Counted from the first letter of the stretch, positions 1-9,291 are shown. The stretch: 64,000 nt of DNA from Haloarcula salinisoli (GCF_019599405.1 NZ_RKLQ01000001.1:62001-126000); one strand, 5' to 3'. Notes: generated by a model from the letters alone, not told the origin. Numbers and translations: made by a program.

Positions 1-1339
1 TGTAAATCTCGTACTCGGGCTGGCCGGTCTCGAAGTCCCGGACGACGATGACCGGGCGGGCGAGGTCCTCTTCCATCAGGCCGTGGGGGACCTTGACCTC
101 GGTCTTGACGTCGTAGACGGTGTGGACCTGTCCGGCCTCGATGTAGACGACGGTGTCGACGATCTGGGGGATGAGTCCCAGTTCCACGCGGCCGATGAGC
201 CGCTGGAGGGCGTCGACGGCCCGGGTCGCGTGGACGACCCCGACCATTCCGACGCCCGCCAGACGCATGTCGGCGAAGACCTCGAAGTCGTCGGTCTTTC
301 TGACCTCGTCGTAGATGGTGTAGTCGGGCCGGACCATCAGCAGCGAGTCGGCGGTCTTCTCCATCGAGCCGCCCAGTGCGGTGTACTGCGTAATCTCCGG
401 GCCGACCTGGAGGTCCCGCGGTTTCTCCATCGTCTTGACCGAGTAGTCCGAATCGACGAGGAACTCCCCGACGGCCTGGGCGAACGTGGACTTCCCGGCG
501 CCGGGCGACCCCGAGATGAGGACGCCGCGCTGGTGTTCCGTGAACCGATCCCGGAGCTCGTCGGCGTGTTCGTAGTCGTCGAGGTCGGTCTTGACGATGG
601 GCCGGACGGCGGTAATCTCACGGGCGTCGGAGAAGGGCGGTCGGGCGATGGCGATTCGCATGTCGCGGAACTGGACGATGCTCATCCCCGGCTCGTCGAG
701 TTCGAGGAAGCCCTCGGCCGAATCGCGGGCCGCATCGAGGATATCCTCGGCGTACTCGCGGAGTTCCTCCTCCGTGGCGGTCTTGTCGCGGATGGGCTGG
801 TAGTGCATGTCGCCGATAGAGCCCTTCTTCGCGTACGGTTTGACCCCGACTTTCAGGTGGACACTCATCGTCCCCTCGTCGAAGAAGTTCTCTATCTCCA
901 GTCGGTCGACGGTCCGACCGCGTGGCTCGATGTACTCCACGTCGAGCCCCTTCGCGCGGGCGACCTCCGCCTGCACGTCGTCGCTCGTCACCAGCGTCGC
1001 CGACCGGTCGTCGGCGATATCGCGGATGAGCGCGTCGATTTCGCCCTCGCCGGCGTCGCGCTTCTCGACGGCGTCGGGCCGTCGGCCCACGTACTCCACG
1101 TCGATGGTGCCGTCGTCGGCCAGTTCAACCAGCGCCTGCAGTTCTTCGAGGCCCTCCCAGCCGGTCTCTCGGCCGTCGTTGGCCTGTGCTTCGAGCTCGC
1201 CGACGACCGCCTCGGGGACGACGACCGTCGCGCCCGCAAAGCCCATGCCGTCGACCTCGCTGTCGGCATCGGCGTCTGCGGCTACCTGTGTGGACACGCG
1301 GCCGTCGATGACCACGCTCGTGTCCGGGACGATTTCCAT
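1..1339 (-). CDS. PIN-domain and PilT-type ATPase protein (C-terminus cut by window edge)
   Basis: About 446 residues are visible and the reading frame runs off the left edge. The first ~130 residues form a PIN domain (start MEIVPDTSVVIDGR, acidic residues consistent with a PIN nuclease centre). It is followed by a secretion-type/PilT-like ATPase domain with a Walker A motif GSPGAGKST near residue 283. Archaeal proteins of this build (PINc-ATPase-KH) usually end in a KH RNA-binding domain, which would lie outside the window. The role is presumed RNA-related but is not established. The start at 1339 is the first ATG giving the PIN N-terminus. The open frame on the opposite strand here is a high-GC shadow. 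Confidence 0.85.
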   Translation of the reverse strand, partial: MEIVPDTSVVIDGRVSTQVAADADADSEVDGMGFAGATVVVPEAVVGELEAQANDGRETGWEGLEELQALVELADDGTIDVEYVGRRPDAVEKRDAGEGEIDALIRDIADDRSATLVTSDDVQAEVARAKGLDVEYIEPRGRTVDRLEIENFFDEGTMSVHLKVGVKPYAKKGSIGDMHYQPIRDKTATEEELREYAEDILDAARDSAEGFLELDEPGMSIVQFRDMRIAIARPPFSDAREITAVRPIVKTDLDDYEHADELRDRFTEHQRGVLISGSPGAGKSTFAQAVGEFLVDSDYSVKTMEKPRDLQVGPEITQYTALGGSMEKTADSLLMVRPDYTIYDEVRKTDDFEVFADMRLAGVGMVGVVHATRAVDALQRLIGRVELGLIPQIVDTVVYIEAGQVHTVYDVKTEVKVPHGLMEEDLARPVIVVRDFETGQPEYEIY

Positions 1340-1391
1340 ACCTGGGGTTTGTCGCAGGCGTTGAAAAGGGTGTGGAGTCGGTACGGCAGCG

Positions 1392-1477
1392 CTATAGTAA
1401 CAATTGAAACGATTTACACACCGATCGCACTGTCTTCGTGCGATCGGGTGTGCATTGATTTTCAATGGCTACTATAG
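1392..1477. mobile_element. MITE-like inverted-repeat element
   Basis: An 86-bp near-palindrome. The left arm starts CTATAGTAACAATTGAAA and ends GATCGCAC. The right arm, read on the other strand, starts CTATAGTAGCCATTGAAA and ends GATCGCAC, leaving a short loop (TGTCTTC). The arms agree over about 38 bases with a few mismatches. It is AT-richer than its surroundings and has no coding capacity. Its right end touches the stop codon of the next gene (1478-1480). I recall similar palindromes between haloarchaeal genes, but copy number was not checked. Confidence 0.7.
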
Positions 1478-1969
1478 TCAACTCGTGGCTCGTACTGGTG
1501 GCTGTAACGAACTGAGGTAATCTTCGTGGCGGCGAAAACGGTCCCCGGCCCCGATGGCACTCATCGTCGCGGTGATGGCTACACCGTAGGTGCAGACGGC
1601 CAGCGCGACGACGACGCCCCCGAAATCGGGGAACAGGGTCGCCGCGAAGACCATCATCGACACCGGCGGCGAGAGGGTAAACAGTGCGCCGACGAGGCCG
1701 GTCTTGAGGTAGGCGACGGTGCCGTGGTCGTGTTCGCCGGTCCGAATCACTGTTCGCAGGCCGCCGACCGCCATCGCGGTTCCGAGCAGGCCCAGCACGA
1801 CGCCGACGGTTCCGACGGCGTCGAAGACCGGCGGGAACGACGTCTGCCCGAGCACGAGCCAGGCCAGCCCGAGCCACGCGAGGACCAGGGCGACGTGGTC
1901 GGGTTCGACGGCGTGGGTCACGCCGAGCAACCCCGCGTTGGTCACCGCGGCGACGACGGTAGCGGTCAT
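1478..1969 (-). CDS. NicO/UreH-like multi-pass membrane protein
   Basis: A 163-residue hydrophobic protein with about five to six membrane segments. The motif HAVEPDHV near residue 19 resembles the metal-binding HAxEPDH signature of the NicO/UreH family of nickel/cobalt exporters and accessory proteins, so a metal-transport role is a reasonable guess. It is shorter than typical family members. The last dozen residues (DYLSSLQPPV onward) are encoded by sequence matching a dispersed repeat at 19866, and the stop codon abuts the MITE-like element at 1392-1477, so the natural C-terminus may have been altered. The start at 1969 gives a membrane segment straight away. Confidence 0.6.
   Translation of the reverse strand: MTATVVAAVTNAGLLGVTHAVEPDHVALVLAWLGLAWLVLGQTSFPPVFDAVGTVGVVLGLLGTAMAVGGLRTVIRTGEHDHGTVAYLKTGLVGALFTLSPPVSMMVFAATLFPDFGGVVVALAVCTYGVAITATMSAIGAGDRFRRHEDYLSSLQPPVRATS
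1493..1526. repeat. Half copy of the TACTGGTGGCTGTA repeat
   Basis: The stretch begins TACTGGTGGCTGTA and continues with a sequence that matches the left half of the full inverted-repeat element at 19866-19945 with only a few mismatches over about 30 bases. It lies inside the 3' end of the NicO/UreH-like gene. No matching right half is seen, so this is a solo or decayed end. Confidence 0.55.
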
Positions 1970-2199
1970 GACCCGCAGGTCGGTGGTGACGGAGCTGAAG
2001 CTTTCCGTTCCGGCGACCCGACCGAGGCCGGATAGCCATCAGCGACACAGCACTTGAGCGGCAATACCTGCCTCTCGAATCAAGAGCCCATGAATAGGCA
2101 GGCGTCGTGCGGTTCTGTACTTGAAGCTACCGTGCTCGTGCGGTCCGCTCGCGGTTTCAGGTCGTCTATTTGATACTACCTGGCGCATCTCCGAGTGCA

Positions 2200-2658
2200 A
2201 TGGCAACCGACACTTCTACGTCGACCGACACCGGCGTCCGCCTCGCAGACTGGCAGGCGGGCGTCGTCGGAGGTATCGCAGGGGCCGCCGTGATGGGCGT
2301 CCTCGTATCGATTATGAACGCGGCAGTGCTTGCGGGCGCGATTCCCGCGCTGTACGGCCTTTCGGGCGGCATCGCCGGCTGGGTCGTCCACCTCTCCCAC
2401 GGCGCCGTCCTGGGGGTCGTCTTCGCCGCTATCGTCCGGGCGGTCGGCGAGGACCGCTCTGCCGGCACCGTCGTCGGGCTGGGGCTCCTCTGGGGCGTCG
2501 TCACGTGGGTCGGCCTCGCGGCGCTCGTGATGCCGCTGTGGCTCTCGACCATCGGCTTCCCGATGGCCCCGCCGTTCCCGAACTTCGCCCCGCCGAGCCT
2601 GCTGTGGCACGCCGCCTACGGCAGCGTCCTCGGTGTCGCGTACGCCGGACTGCGGTAG
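2200..2658 (+). CDS. Small multi-pass membrane protein, unknown function
   Basis: A 152-residue protein with a short polar, threonine-rich N-terminus (MATDTSTSTDTGVRLADWQ) followed by about four membrane segments rich in Gly and Ala. I do not recognise a catalytic motif. It resembles the small haloarchaeal membrane proteins of the DUF6789/YagU kind, and distantly the protein at 24272-24850, which has the same pattern of Gly-rich helices. The ATG at 2200 was preferred over an upstream TTG because haloarchaeal proteins of this type begin just before the LADWQAG-like segment. It ends 36 bp before the next gene on the same strand. Confidence 0.6.
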   Translation: MATDTSTSTDTGVRLADWQAGVVGGIAGAAVMGVLVSIMNAAVLAGAIPALYGLSGGIAGWVVHLSHGAVLGVVFAAIVRAVGEDRSAGTVVGLGLLWGVVTWVGLAALVMPLWLSTIGFPMAPPFPNFAPPSLLWHAAYGSVLGVAYAGLR

Positions 2659-2694
2659 AAAAAGAACCAAACCCGTCGCGGCCGTCGCCCGGGT

Positions 2695-3786
2695 ATGGAC
2701 GTCGTCGCTCTCACCGAGGACCTCGTCGCGATTCCCAGCCACCGCGGCCCCGACAGCGACGAATCGGCCGCCGGCGCTTTCGTCGCCGACTGGCTCCGTG
2801 AACACACCGAAGCCGCCGTCGAACACGACCACCACGGCAACGTCATCGCCCGCAAGGGGGCGGGCGGGCAGTCGCTCGCGCTAGTGGGTCACCACGACGT
2901 CGTGCCGCCGGACGAGTCGCAGGTCGAGGACACGGGGGCGTATCTCTTCGACCGTCGGGACGGTCGTCTCTACGGCCGCGGCACCGCCGACATGAAGGGG
3001 TCGCTCGCGGCGGCGATGCTGACGTTCGCCACCGCAGACCCCGCCGATGGCGAACTCGTCTTCGCCTCCTTCGCCGGCGAGGAACAGGGCGGCGAGGGGT
3101 GTCGGGCCGCCATCGAGGACGGGTTCGAGACCGACTACGCCGTCGTGGTCGAGGGGTCGACGGGCTACTCTGCCCCGGGGGTCACGGACGTGGCTGTCGC
3201 GCACAAGGGCCGGCGGGGGTCGACCATCGTCGCCGAAGGCGAGGCGGCCCACGCCAGCGAGGTCGACGCCGGCGAGAACGCCATCTACCGGGCGACCGAC
3301 GCGGTCGACGTGGTCCGGGCCCTCGAATTTCCCACTGCCGAGGTGCTGGGCCACGAGCTACAGGGAAGCGTGGCAGTCACCGAAATCGACGGCGGCTCGG
3401 CCTGGAACGTCGTCCCCGAACACTGCGATGCCACCGTCGACGAGCGGACGGTGCCGGGCGAGCGCGCCCCCCTGGAACGCGTCGAAGATATCGCGGGCGT
3501 CTCCTGGCGCGTCGACCAGGACCTCCCGCCGATGGCCTGTGGCGACGCCGACTTTGCCGACGCGGTGCTTGCCGCCGCCGCTGGGGCCCAGGACGCCGAC
3601 CCCGAACACGTCGTCAAGCCACACGCGACCGACGCCGGCTGGCTCGCCGCCGCTGGCACCGACTGCGTCGTCGTCGGGGCCGCCGAACCCGGAGAGGCCC
3701 ACACTGCGACCGAAAGCGTCTCGCTCGACGTGCTGGAACGCTGCCGGCGCATCTACGACGGCGTCGTCACCGAGTGGCTGGGCTGA
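2695..3786 (+). CDS. M20 family metallopeptidase (DapE/ArgE-like)
   Basis: 363 residues, the usual length for M20 deacylases. Visible metal-site motifs are GHHDVVPPDE (~61-70), GRGTADMKG (~95), the catalytic pair in FAGEEQGGEG (~125) and a C-terminal H..DAGW segment. The central lid/dimerisation domain lies between. The family hydrolyses N-acyl amino acids or dipeptides; the DapE-like motif order suggests N-succinyl-diaminopimelate or LysK-type substrates, but the substrate cannot be fixed from sequence. The protein is soluble and cytoplasmic. The start is the ATG at 2695, before MDVVALTEDLVAIPS, the typical family N-terminus. Confidence 0.85.
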   Translation: MDVVALTEDLVAIPSHRGPDSDESAAGAFVADWLREHTEAAVEHDHHGNVIARKGAGGQSLALVGHHDVVPPDESQVEDTGAYLFDRRDGRLYGRGTADMKGSLAAAMLTFATADPADGELVFASFAGEEQGGEGCRAAIEDGFETDYAVVVEGSTGYSAPGVTDVAVAHKGRRGSTIVAEGEAAHASEVDAGENAIYRATDAVDVVRALEFPTAEVLGHELQGSVAVTEIDGGSAWNVVPEHCDATVDERTVPGERAPLERVEDIAGVSWRVDQDLPPMACGDADFADAVLAAAAGAQDADPEHVVKPHATDAGWLAAAGTDCVVVGAAEPGEAHTATESVSLDVLERCRRIYDGVVTEWLG

Positions 3787-3849
3787 GCCGGGCCGCTCTC
3801 GCTATCGGAACCGATATTATTTCCGTCGGCTCTACGCAGTCTTCCGTGT

Positions 3850-5124
3850 ATGCGTTCGCCGGACACCACGCGCTCGCCAGTCACTCGTCGGGCCGTCCTC
3901 GGTAGTACGGTCGCCACCGCCGTCGGACTCGTCGGCGCGACCGGGACAGCCGCCGGACAGTCCCCCGTCGCGACGGTCATGACCCAGAACGCGTATCTCG
4001 GCTTCGACATCGCCGAGCTGCTGCGGGCGGACTCACTGGCCGATGTACGGGAGATTACCGGCGGGTTTCTCGCGGGTATCGAACCCGAGGTGTACGCGGC
4101 CCGCGCCGACAGCATCGCCGCGGCGGTCGAGACCGTCGACGCGGACGTGGTGGCCCTGCAGGAAGCGGTGCTGCTCCGACGACAGGACCCGGGTGATTAC
4201 GGCACAGATTCGAGCGCGGTGATAGTCGACCTGCTCGACCGGATTCGGACGGCACTGGCCCAGCGGGGGCTCGACTACACCGTCGCCGCCGAGTCGGTGG
4301 CCAACGACTTCGAACTGCCCGCCGAGACCGACGACGGCCCGGTCGACCTCCGTATCACCGACCGCGACGTGCTCCTCGTCCGGAGCGACCTCGACACGAC
4401 CGACCCGACATCGGCGACCTACGACGCCACGCTGGAACTCCCGATACCCGAGAGCGACCGGACGCTGCCCATCACTCGGGGCTACTGCGCGGCCGACGTG
4501 ACCGTCGACGACGTCGACGTCCGGGTCGTCTCGACGCATCTGTCGTCGGCCTCGCCACAGTACCGGCGCCGGCAGGCGACCGAACTGCTCGACGCGCTCC
4601 CCGCGACGGGGCCGGTGGTCGTCTGTGGCGACCTCAACAGCGCGCCGGGCGAGGCGGCCTACGACCTGCTGACCGGGTCGCTGACCGACCCCTACCCCGA
4701 CCTTTGGCCCGACGCGAACGGCGCCACCTGCTGTCAGGCCAAGGACCTGCGCAACGACGAGTCACTGCTTTCCCGACGCATCGACACGCTGCTGTACCGC
4801 GGGGCGGTCGCGCCGACGGCTATTCGCCACGTCGGCGACCAGCCGGGGGACCGCACCGAGGTCGAGGTCGACGGCGAGACAGTCCAGGTCTGGCCCTCGG
4901 ACCACGCGGGCGTGGTCGGGACGTTCGAATTCGGTGCTACGGCATCCACTTCGAGGGCGACACCGTCTCCGGCCACGCCGTCGACTGGAGGGACACCCGC
5001 TACTGGTGCGAAGTCGCCCGAGCCGACCGCAACGGGCGTTTCGGCTCCAGGATTCGGGGCTCCATCGGCACTCCTCGGTCTCCTGCTGGGCGCTGGGGCG
5101 TGGCTGCGCCGTCGGACTCAGTGA
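3850..5124 (+). CDS. Secreted endonuclease/exonuclease/phosphatase-family protein with PGF-CTERM tail
   Basis: 424 residues. A Tat signal (SPVTRRAVLGST followed by a hydrophobic stretch ending TAAGQ) is followed by an EEP (DNase I-like) domain with TQNAYLG, LQEAVLL (the metal Glu), CGDLNSAPGE and the closing SDHAGVVGTF motif. A Thr/Ser/Pro-rich linker then leads to APGFGAPSALLG, a hydrophobic helix and an Arg cluster, i.e. a PGF-CTERM archaeosortase signal. The protein should therefore be exported folded and lipid-anchored at the surface. Whether it cleaves DNA or another phosphodiester is open. The promoter-proximal region has the AT-rich run GATATTATTTCC about 40 bp upstream. Confidence 0.85.
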   Translation: MRSPDTTRSPVTRRAVLGSTVATAVGLVGATGTAAGQSPVATVMTQNAYLGFDIAELLRADSLADVREITGGFLAGIEPEVYAARADSIAAAVETVDADVVALQEAVLLRRQDPGDYGTDSSAVIVDLLDRIRTALAQRGLDYTVAAESVANDFELPAETDDGPVDLRITDRDVLLVRSDLDTTDPTSATYDATLELPIPESDRTLPITRGYCAADVTVDDVDVRVVSTHLSSASPQYRRRQATELLDALPATGPVVVCGDLNSAPGEAAYDLLTGSLTDPYPDLWPDANGATCCQAKDLRNDESLLSRRIDTLLYRGAVAPTAIRHVGDQPGDRTEVEVDGETVQVWPSDHAGVVGTFEFGATASTSRATPSPATPSTGGTPATGAKSPEPTATGVSAPGFGAPSALLGLLLGAGAWLRRRTQ

Positions 5125-5180
5125 CGGCCAGTCGTTCCGCCGGCAACGCGTCTATAGGCCAGCCAGTCTAACCCCCTGCC

Positions 5181-6680
5181 ATGGCAACGACGACCGAGAC
5201 GAGCGAGACCTACGAGCAGTTCCTAGAGCACGTCCGGCAGCTCCACTACGTCGGCGACGCCGGGAGCGTCCTCCAGTGGGACCAGCAGGTGATGATGCCC
5301 GAGGGCGGCACGCCCGCCCGCGCAAAGCAGTCCTCCGCGCTCTCGACGCTGCACCACGACCTGCTGACCGACGACCAGCTGGGCGAGTGGCTGGACGAAC
5401 TCGAGGCGGCGGACCTCGACGCCGAGCAGGCGGCCGTCGTCCGCGAGGTCCGCCGGGACCACGAGCGCGCGGTGCGGGTCCCCTCGGACCTCGTCGAACG
5501 CATCTCCGAAGCGTCCTCGAACGCCTTGCCGGTCTGGGAGGAGGCAAAGGCCGAGGACGACTTCGAGATGTTCGCCGACACGCTCGAAGAGATGGTCGAG
5601 CTCCGCCGGGAGTACGCCGCCGCCATCGACCCCGACCGGGACCCCTACGAGGTCCTCTTCGAGGAGTACGAGCCGTATCTCGGTATCGACACTGCTGAAG
5701 AAGTCCTGACGACGCTGCGGGACGAACTGGTCGGGCTCATCGACGACATCGCCGACAGCGGCGTCACGCTCGCTGACCCCTTCGAGGGCACCTACGACGA
5801 CGACACCCAGCACGCGCTCGTCGAGGAGGCCCTCTCCACGCTGGGGTACGACTGGGACCACGGCCGACTGGACACCGCGCCCCACCCGTTCTCGACGGGG
5901 ACGCAGTTCGACGCCCGCGTCACCACCCGCTTCAAGCCCGACGACCCGATGGACGCCGTCGGCTCGACCGTCCACGAGTTCGGCCACGCCACCTACACGC
6001 TCGGCCTCCCACAGGAGCAGTACGGCACGCCGCTGGGCGACAACCGGGACCTCTCGGTCCACGAGTCCCAGTCGCGGTTCTGGGAGAACCACGTCGGCCG
6101 CTCCCAGCCGTTCTGGGAGCTGTTTGCCGACACTGCGAACGACCACCTCGGCACCGACGCCGCCCCCCGCGAGTTCTACGAGGCCGCCAACACGGTCCAC
6201 CCGGACAACCTGATTCGGGTCGAAGCCGACGAACTCACCTATCACATGCACATCGTCCTCCGCTCCGAGATAGAGCGGGACCTGATTCGGGGCGACCTGG
6301 CCGTCGAGGACGTGCCACAGGTCTGGAACGAGAAGATGGACGAGTACCTCGGTGTGCGGCCCGACACCGACGCCGAGGGCTGTCTGCAGGACATCCACTG
6401 GACCAACGGCGCTATCGGCTACTTCCCGACGTACACGCTCGGGTCGGTGCTCGCCGCCCAGCTGGACCACCACCTCAGGGCCGACGTGGGCGACGTGGAC
6501 GCGCTAGTTCGGGACGGCGACTTCGACGACATCCACGACTGGCTCACCGAGAACGTCCATCGTCACGGCGCCCGCTACGAGACCGACGACCTCGTCCGGG
6601 AGGCCACCGGGGAGTCCTTCACCGCCGACTACTTCCTCGACTACGCCGACGCGAAGTACCGGGACCTCTACGACTGCTGA
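5181..6680 (+). CDS. M32 (Taq-type) zinc carboxypeptidase
   Basis: 499 residues, the normal M32 length. The zinc motif HEFGHATY (HExxH) lies at about residue 267, followed by the ESQSRFWENH segment that supplies the third metal ligand in this family. The protein is largely helical and acidic with no signal peptide, so it is cytoplasmic. M32 enzymes remove C-terminal residues from peptides and are typically thermostable metallopeptidases. The start MATTTETSETYEQF is the only ATG near the family N-terminus. It stands alone between the endonuclease and the transducer gene. Confidence 0.92.
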   Translation: MATTTETSETYEQFLEHVRQLHYVGDAGSVLQWDQQVMMPEGGTPARAKQSSALSTLHHDLLTDDQLGEWLDELEAADLDAEQAAVVREVRRDHERAVRVPSDLVERISEASSNALPVWEEAKAEDDFEMFADTLEEMVELRREYAAAIDPDRDPYEVLFEEYEPYLGIDTAEEVLTTLRDELVGLIDDIADSGVTLADPFEGTYDDDTQHALVEEALSTLGYDWDHGRLDTAPHPFSTGTQFDARVTTRFKPDDPMDAVGSTVHEFGHATYTLGLPQEQYGTPLGDNRDLSVHESQSRFWENHVGRSQPFWELFADTANDHLGTDAAPREFYEAANTVHPDNLIRVEADELTYHMHIVLRSEIERDLIRGDLAVEDVPQVWNEKMDEYLGVRPDTDAEGCLQDIHWTNGAIGYFPTYTLGSVLAAQLDHHLRADVGDVDALVRDGDFDDIHDWLTENVHRHGARYETDDLVREATGESFTADYFLDYADAKYRDLYDC

Positions 6681-6730
6681 TAGTCTCGCGGCGGCTCGAT
6701 TTTCAGTTTTGATTCCATTAGGCATGTCGC

Positions 6731-6738
6731 TTTTTATG
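6731..6738 (+). promoter_or_regulatory. TATA-like element for the transducer gene
   Basis: CTTTTTATGA-type AT-rich block whose centre is about 28 nt before the ATG at 6763, the spacing expected for a leaderless haloarchaeal transcript. This supports the start chosen for the next gene. Confidence 0.45.
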
Positions 6739-6762
6739 ACGTGCTCCTTTGCAGGTCATGTT

Positions 6763-7749
6763 ATGGCCGAATCGGAACTCGGGAGTACGGACGTCTCAGC
6801 AAGCGCCGATATCGACGACGATATCGACGCCGATATCCAGGACGATATCGCCGAGAACATCGACAAACAGGCAGGCTACGACCACGAGACCGCCAGCGAG
6901 ATTCAGACGCTCCTGGCGAAACTGGAGAACTCCTCGGTCGACATCGCCCAGGAGACATCCGACATCCGCGAGCGGACCGCCGAGCAGTACGAAGGGATGG
7001 CCGAAATCGCCGGCGAGGTCTCGAACCTCTCGGCCTCCGTCGAGGAGATTGCCTCCTCCTCGGAGGAGGTCTCGGCGGCCTCTCGCGAGGCCACCCAGCT
7101 CGCCGAACGGGGCCAGGACAACGCCGAAGACGTCCACGAGGCGATGGAGGCCATCCAGCAGGCCGCCGACAGCGTCGCCCAGGACGTTCGCACGATTCAG
7201 CAGAGCGTCCAGGAGATAGACGAGATCGTCGAGGTGATCAACGACATCGCCGACCAGACCAATATGCTGGCGCTGAACGCCTCCATCGAGGCCGCACGCG
7301 CCGGCGAGGCCGGCGAGGGCTTTGCCGTCGTCGCCGACGAGGTCAAATCACTGGCCGAGGAGTCCCAGCAACAGGCGACCGCCATCGAGCAGATGATAGA
7401 CGGCATCCAGGACGACACCGAGAACGCCGTCGACAGCCTCGAATCGAGCAACGCGGAGATAGACGACGGTATCGAGACCGTCGAGGAATCGACGGAGATT
7501 CTCTCGGATATCGACGACGCCGTCCGGGAGGTCAACCACGGTATCGAAGAGGTCGCGACCGCCACGGACCAGCAGGCCGCCTCCACCGAGGAGGTGGCGA
7601 GTATGGTCGACCAGGCGACCGACGCCGCCGAGGTCATCGCCGATGCGACGGCCGACATCGCCGACGAGGCGGAGGGTCAGACCGACCAGATAGCTGGTAT
7701 CAACCGGAAGATGGACGACCTCGTCGAGGACCTCCAGCGGAACAACTAA
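6763..7749 (+). CDS. Soluble methyl-accepting chemotaxis transducer
   Basis: 328 residues with no membrane segment. After a short acidic N-terminus (ADIDDDIDADIQDDIA) almost the whole protein is an antiparallel coiled coil. The MCP hairpin tip carries NMLALNASIEAARAGE and FAVVADEVKSLAEES, which binds CheA/CheW. Methylation helices rich in Glu/Gln/Ala flank it. There is no HAMP, PAS, GAF or other sensor domain, so any input must come through the short N-terminus or a partner protein. It is thus a cytoplasmic Htr-type transducer. The ATG at 6763 was chosen over one at 6709 because a TATA-like element lies between them. Confidence 0.88.
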   Translation: MAESELGSTDVSASADIDDDIDADIQDDIAENIDKQAGYDHETASEIQTLLAKLENSSVDIAQETSDIRERTAEQYEGMAEIAGEVSNLSASVEEIASSSEEVSAASREATQLAERGQDNAEDVHEAMEAIQQAADSVAQDVRTIQQSVQEIDEIVEVINDIADQTNMLALNASIEAARAGEAGEGFAVVADEVKSLAEESQQQATAIEQMIDGIQDDTENAVDSLESSNAEIDDGIETVEESTEILSDIDDAVREVNHGIEEVATATDQQAASTEEVASMVDQATDAAEVIADATADIADEAEGQTDQIAGINRKMDDLVEDLQRNN

Positions 7750-7782
7750 CGGTCAGACGCCGACGCTGGCACCTGTTTTCAG

Positions 7783-8334
7783 TCACGACAGCAGGTCACG
7801 AACGCGCGCTTGCGCCCGCGCCTGATACAGTCCGATGCCCCCGACCAGCGCGACGACTACCCCCACCAGGACGGCCCCGGTTGGAAGCCCGGACCGGGAG
7901 TCTTCGAGGAACGCCTGGCCCGGCATGTCGGGGTCGACGTACGCCGTCACGCGCTGGCCGACCGAGAACTCGGACAGTTTCGACTGTGCCGTGGCCCTGT
8001 CCTCGTACTGCGGTTGTGACCGCCCCGGATAGAGTCTGTCCGACGTGTAGCTCGTGCCCTCGTACTGGTACTGGAACGTCACGACCGGGACGTAGGCGTC
8101 CCTGCCCCGTGACGCCTCTACCTCTTCGACACCGAGTTCGGTGACCTCGGCGGTCACCTGGGCCCTGTCCGCCAGTGCCGCCGAGTCCGAGACGTACGAG
8201 TAGGCCCCGACGCCGACGATAGCGAACCCGACGAGCAGGACGAAGATACTCATCGCTGTCCCCGGCTTCGGCGGCTGGACGGGCAGGCCCATGCCGCTAC
8301 GTCTCCCCTTCTCGGGCTCCTCGCCACTACTCAT
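7783..8334 (-). CDS. DUF3592-like membrane protein
   Basis: 183 residues with two membrane segments (about 30-52 and 150-172) enclosing a beta-rich extracytoplasmic domain containing VTFQYQYEG, YPGRSQPQY and a VTAYVDPDMPGQAFLE segment. The last of these is the hallmark of DUF3592, a domain of unknown function found in small membrane proteins. The N-terminus is charged. It converges on the transducer gene, from which its stop is 33 bp away. Confidence 0.65.
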   Translation of the reverse strand: MSSGEEPEKGRRSGMGLPVQPPKPGTAMSIFVLLVGFAIVGVGAYSYVSDSAALADRAQVTAEVTELGVEEVEASRGRDAYVPVVTFQYQYEGTSYTSDRLYPGRSQPQYEDRATAQSKLSEFSVGQRVTAYVDPDMPGQAFLEDSRSGLPTGAVLVGVVVALVGGIGLYQARAQARVRDLLS

Positions 8335-8484
8335 ATTCTGAATTGGTGGGCAAAGAAAATAAGCGTCGGGTCAACATCTTGCACAGTCGGTCTCGTCCCG
8401 CCCCCGAAACGGCGGGAGCTGGCCGGTGTCGGTCGAACCGCCCGCATCCCGTCGTTTATATCCGACGGTGGCCAACACGCCGCT

Positions 8485-9291
8485 ATGCGACCGGACCTCG
8501 ACCCCGAACAGCTCGACCGCTACTCCCGGCACATCATCATGGACGACGTGGGGCCGACGGGGCAGGCGGCGCTGCTCGACACCGCCGTGCTGGTGGTCGG
8601 CGCGGGCGGGCTGGGGTCGCCGGTCCTGCAGTATCTCGCCGCCGCCGGTATCGGCCGGCTCGGCATCGTCGACGACGACCGCGTCGAGCGGTCGAACCTC
8701 CAGCGCCAGATTATTCACGCCGACAGCGACGTGGGTCGGCCGAAGGTCGACAGCGCCCACGACTTCGTGGCCGACCTGAACCCCGACGTGACCGTCGACA
8801 CACACGAGCTGCGGCTGGCGGCCGACAACGCCGCTGCCCTCGTCGACGACTACGACATCGTCGTCGACGCCTCCGACAACTTCGCCACTCGCTTTCTGGT
8901 CAACGACGCCTGCACACTCGCTGGGGTTCCCTTCTCTCACGGCGCCGTCTTCCGCTTCGAGGGGCAGGTGACGACGTTCACCGGCGAGGGGCCCTGCTAC
9001 CGGTGTCTGTTCCCGAAAGCGCCGCCAGCGGGCACCGTCCCCGACTGTTCGACGGCCGGCGTGCTGGGGGTACTCCCGGGGACCATCGGCTGTCTGCAGG
9101 CCACCGAAGTCTGCAAACTCGCGATGGACTACGGCGAGCCTCTCGAAGGCCGCCTGCTGGCGTTCGATGCCGGCTCGATGTCGGTCGACGAGGTGCCTAT
9201 CGCGACGAACCCTGACTGTCCCGTCTGTGGCGACGACCCGGCTATCGACGACGTCGCCGAGGCGAGCTACGACGGCCGCTGTGAGCTGTAG
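8485..9291 (+). CDS. ubaA: E1-like SAMP-activating enzyme (ThiF/MoeB/HesA family)
   Basis: 268 residues. It has the nucleotide-binding GAGGLGSPVLQYLAAAG loop (~39), the DDDRVERSNLQRQ adenylation motif, the presumed active-site Cys in PDCSTAGVLG (~190) and paired CxxC zinc ligands (CYRC, CPVC). This is the build of haloarchaeal UbaA, which adenylates the ubiquitin-like SAMP proteins for protein conjugation and for sulfur transfer in molybdopterin and tRNA thiolation (known from Haloferax). Molybdenum-cofactor supply matters for the nitrate reductase encoded in this window. The start is the ATG just before the RPDLDPEQLDRYSRHI N-terminus. Confidence 0.9.
   Translation: MRPDLDPEQLDRYSRHIIMDDVGPTGQAALLDTAVLVVGAGGLGSPVLQYLAAAGIGRLGIVDDDRVERSNLQRQIIHADSDVGRPKVDSAHDFVADLNPDVTVDTHELRLAADNAAALVDDYDIVVDASDNFATRFLVNDACTLAGVPFSHGAVFRFEGQVTTFTGEGPCYRCLFPKAPPAGTVPDCSTAGVLGVLPGTIGCLQATEVCKLAMDYGEPLEGRLLAFDAGSMSVDEVPIATNPDCPVCGDDPAIDDVAEASYDGRCEL

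Noticed and set aside
83..1477. A long forward open frame over the left-edge gene
   Set aside because: Opposite strand of the PIN-ATPase gene, which has recognisable motifs. The forward product has no family features and is a high-GC shadow.
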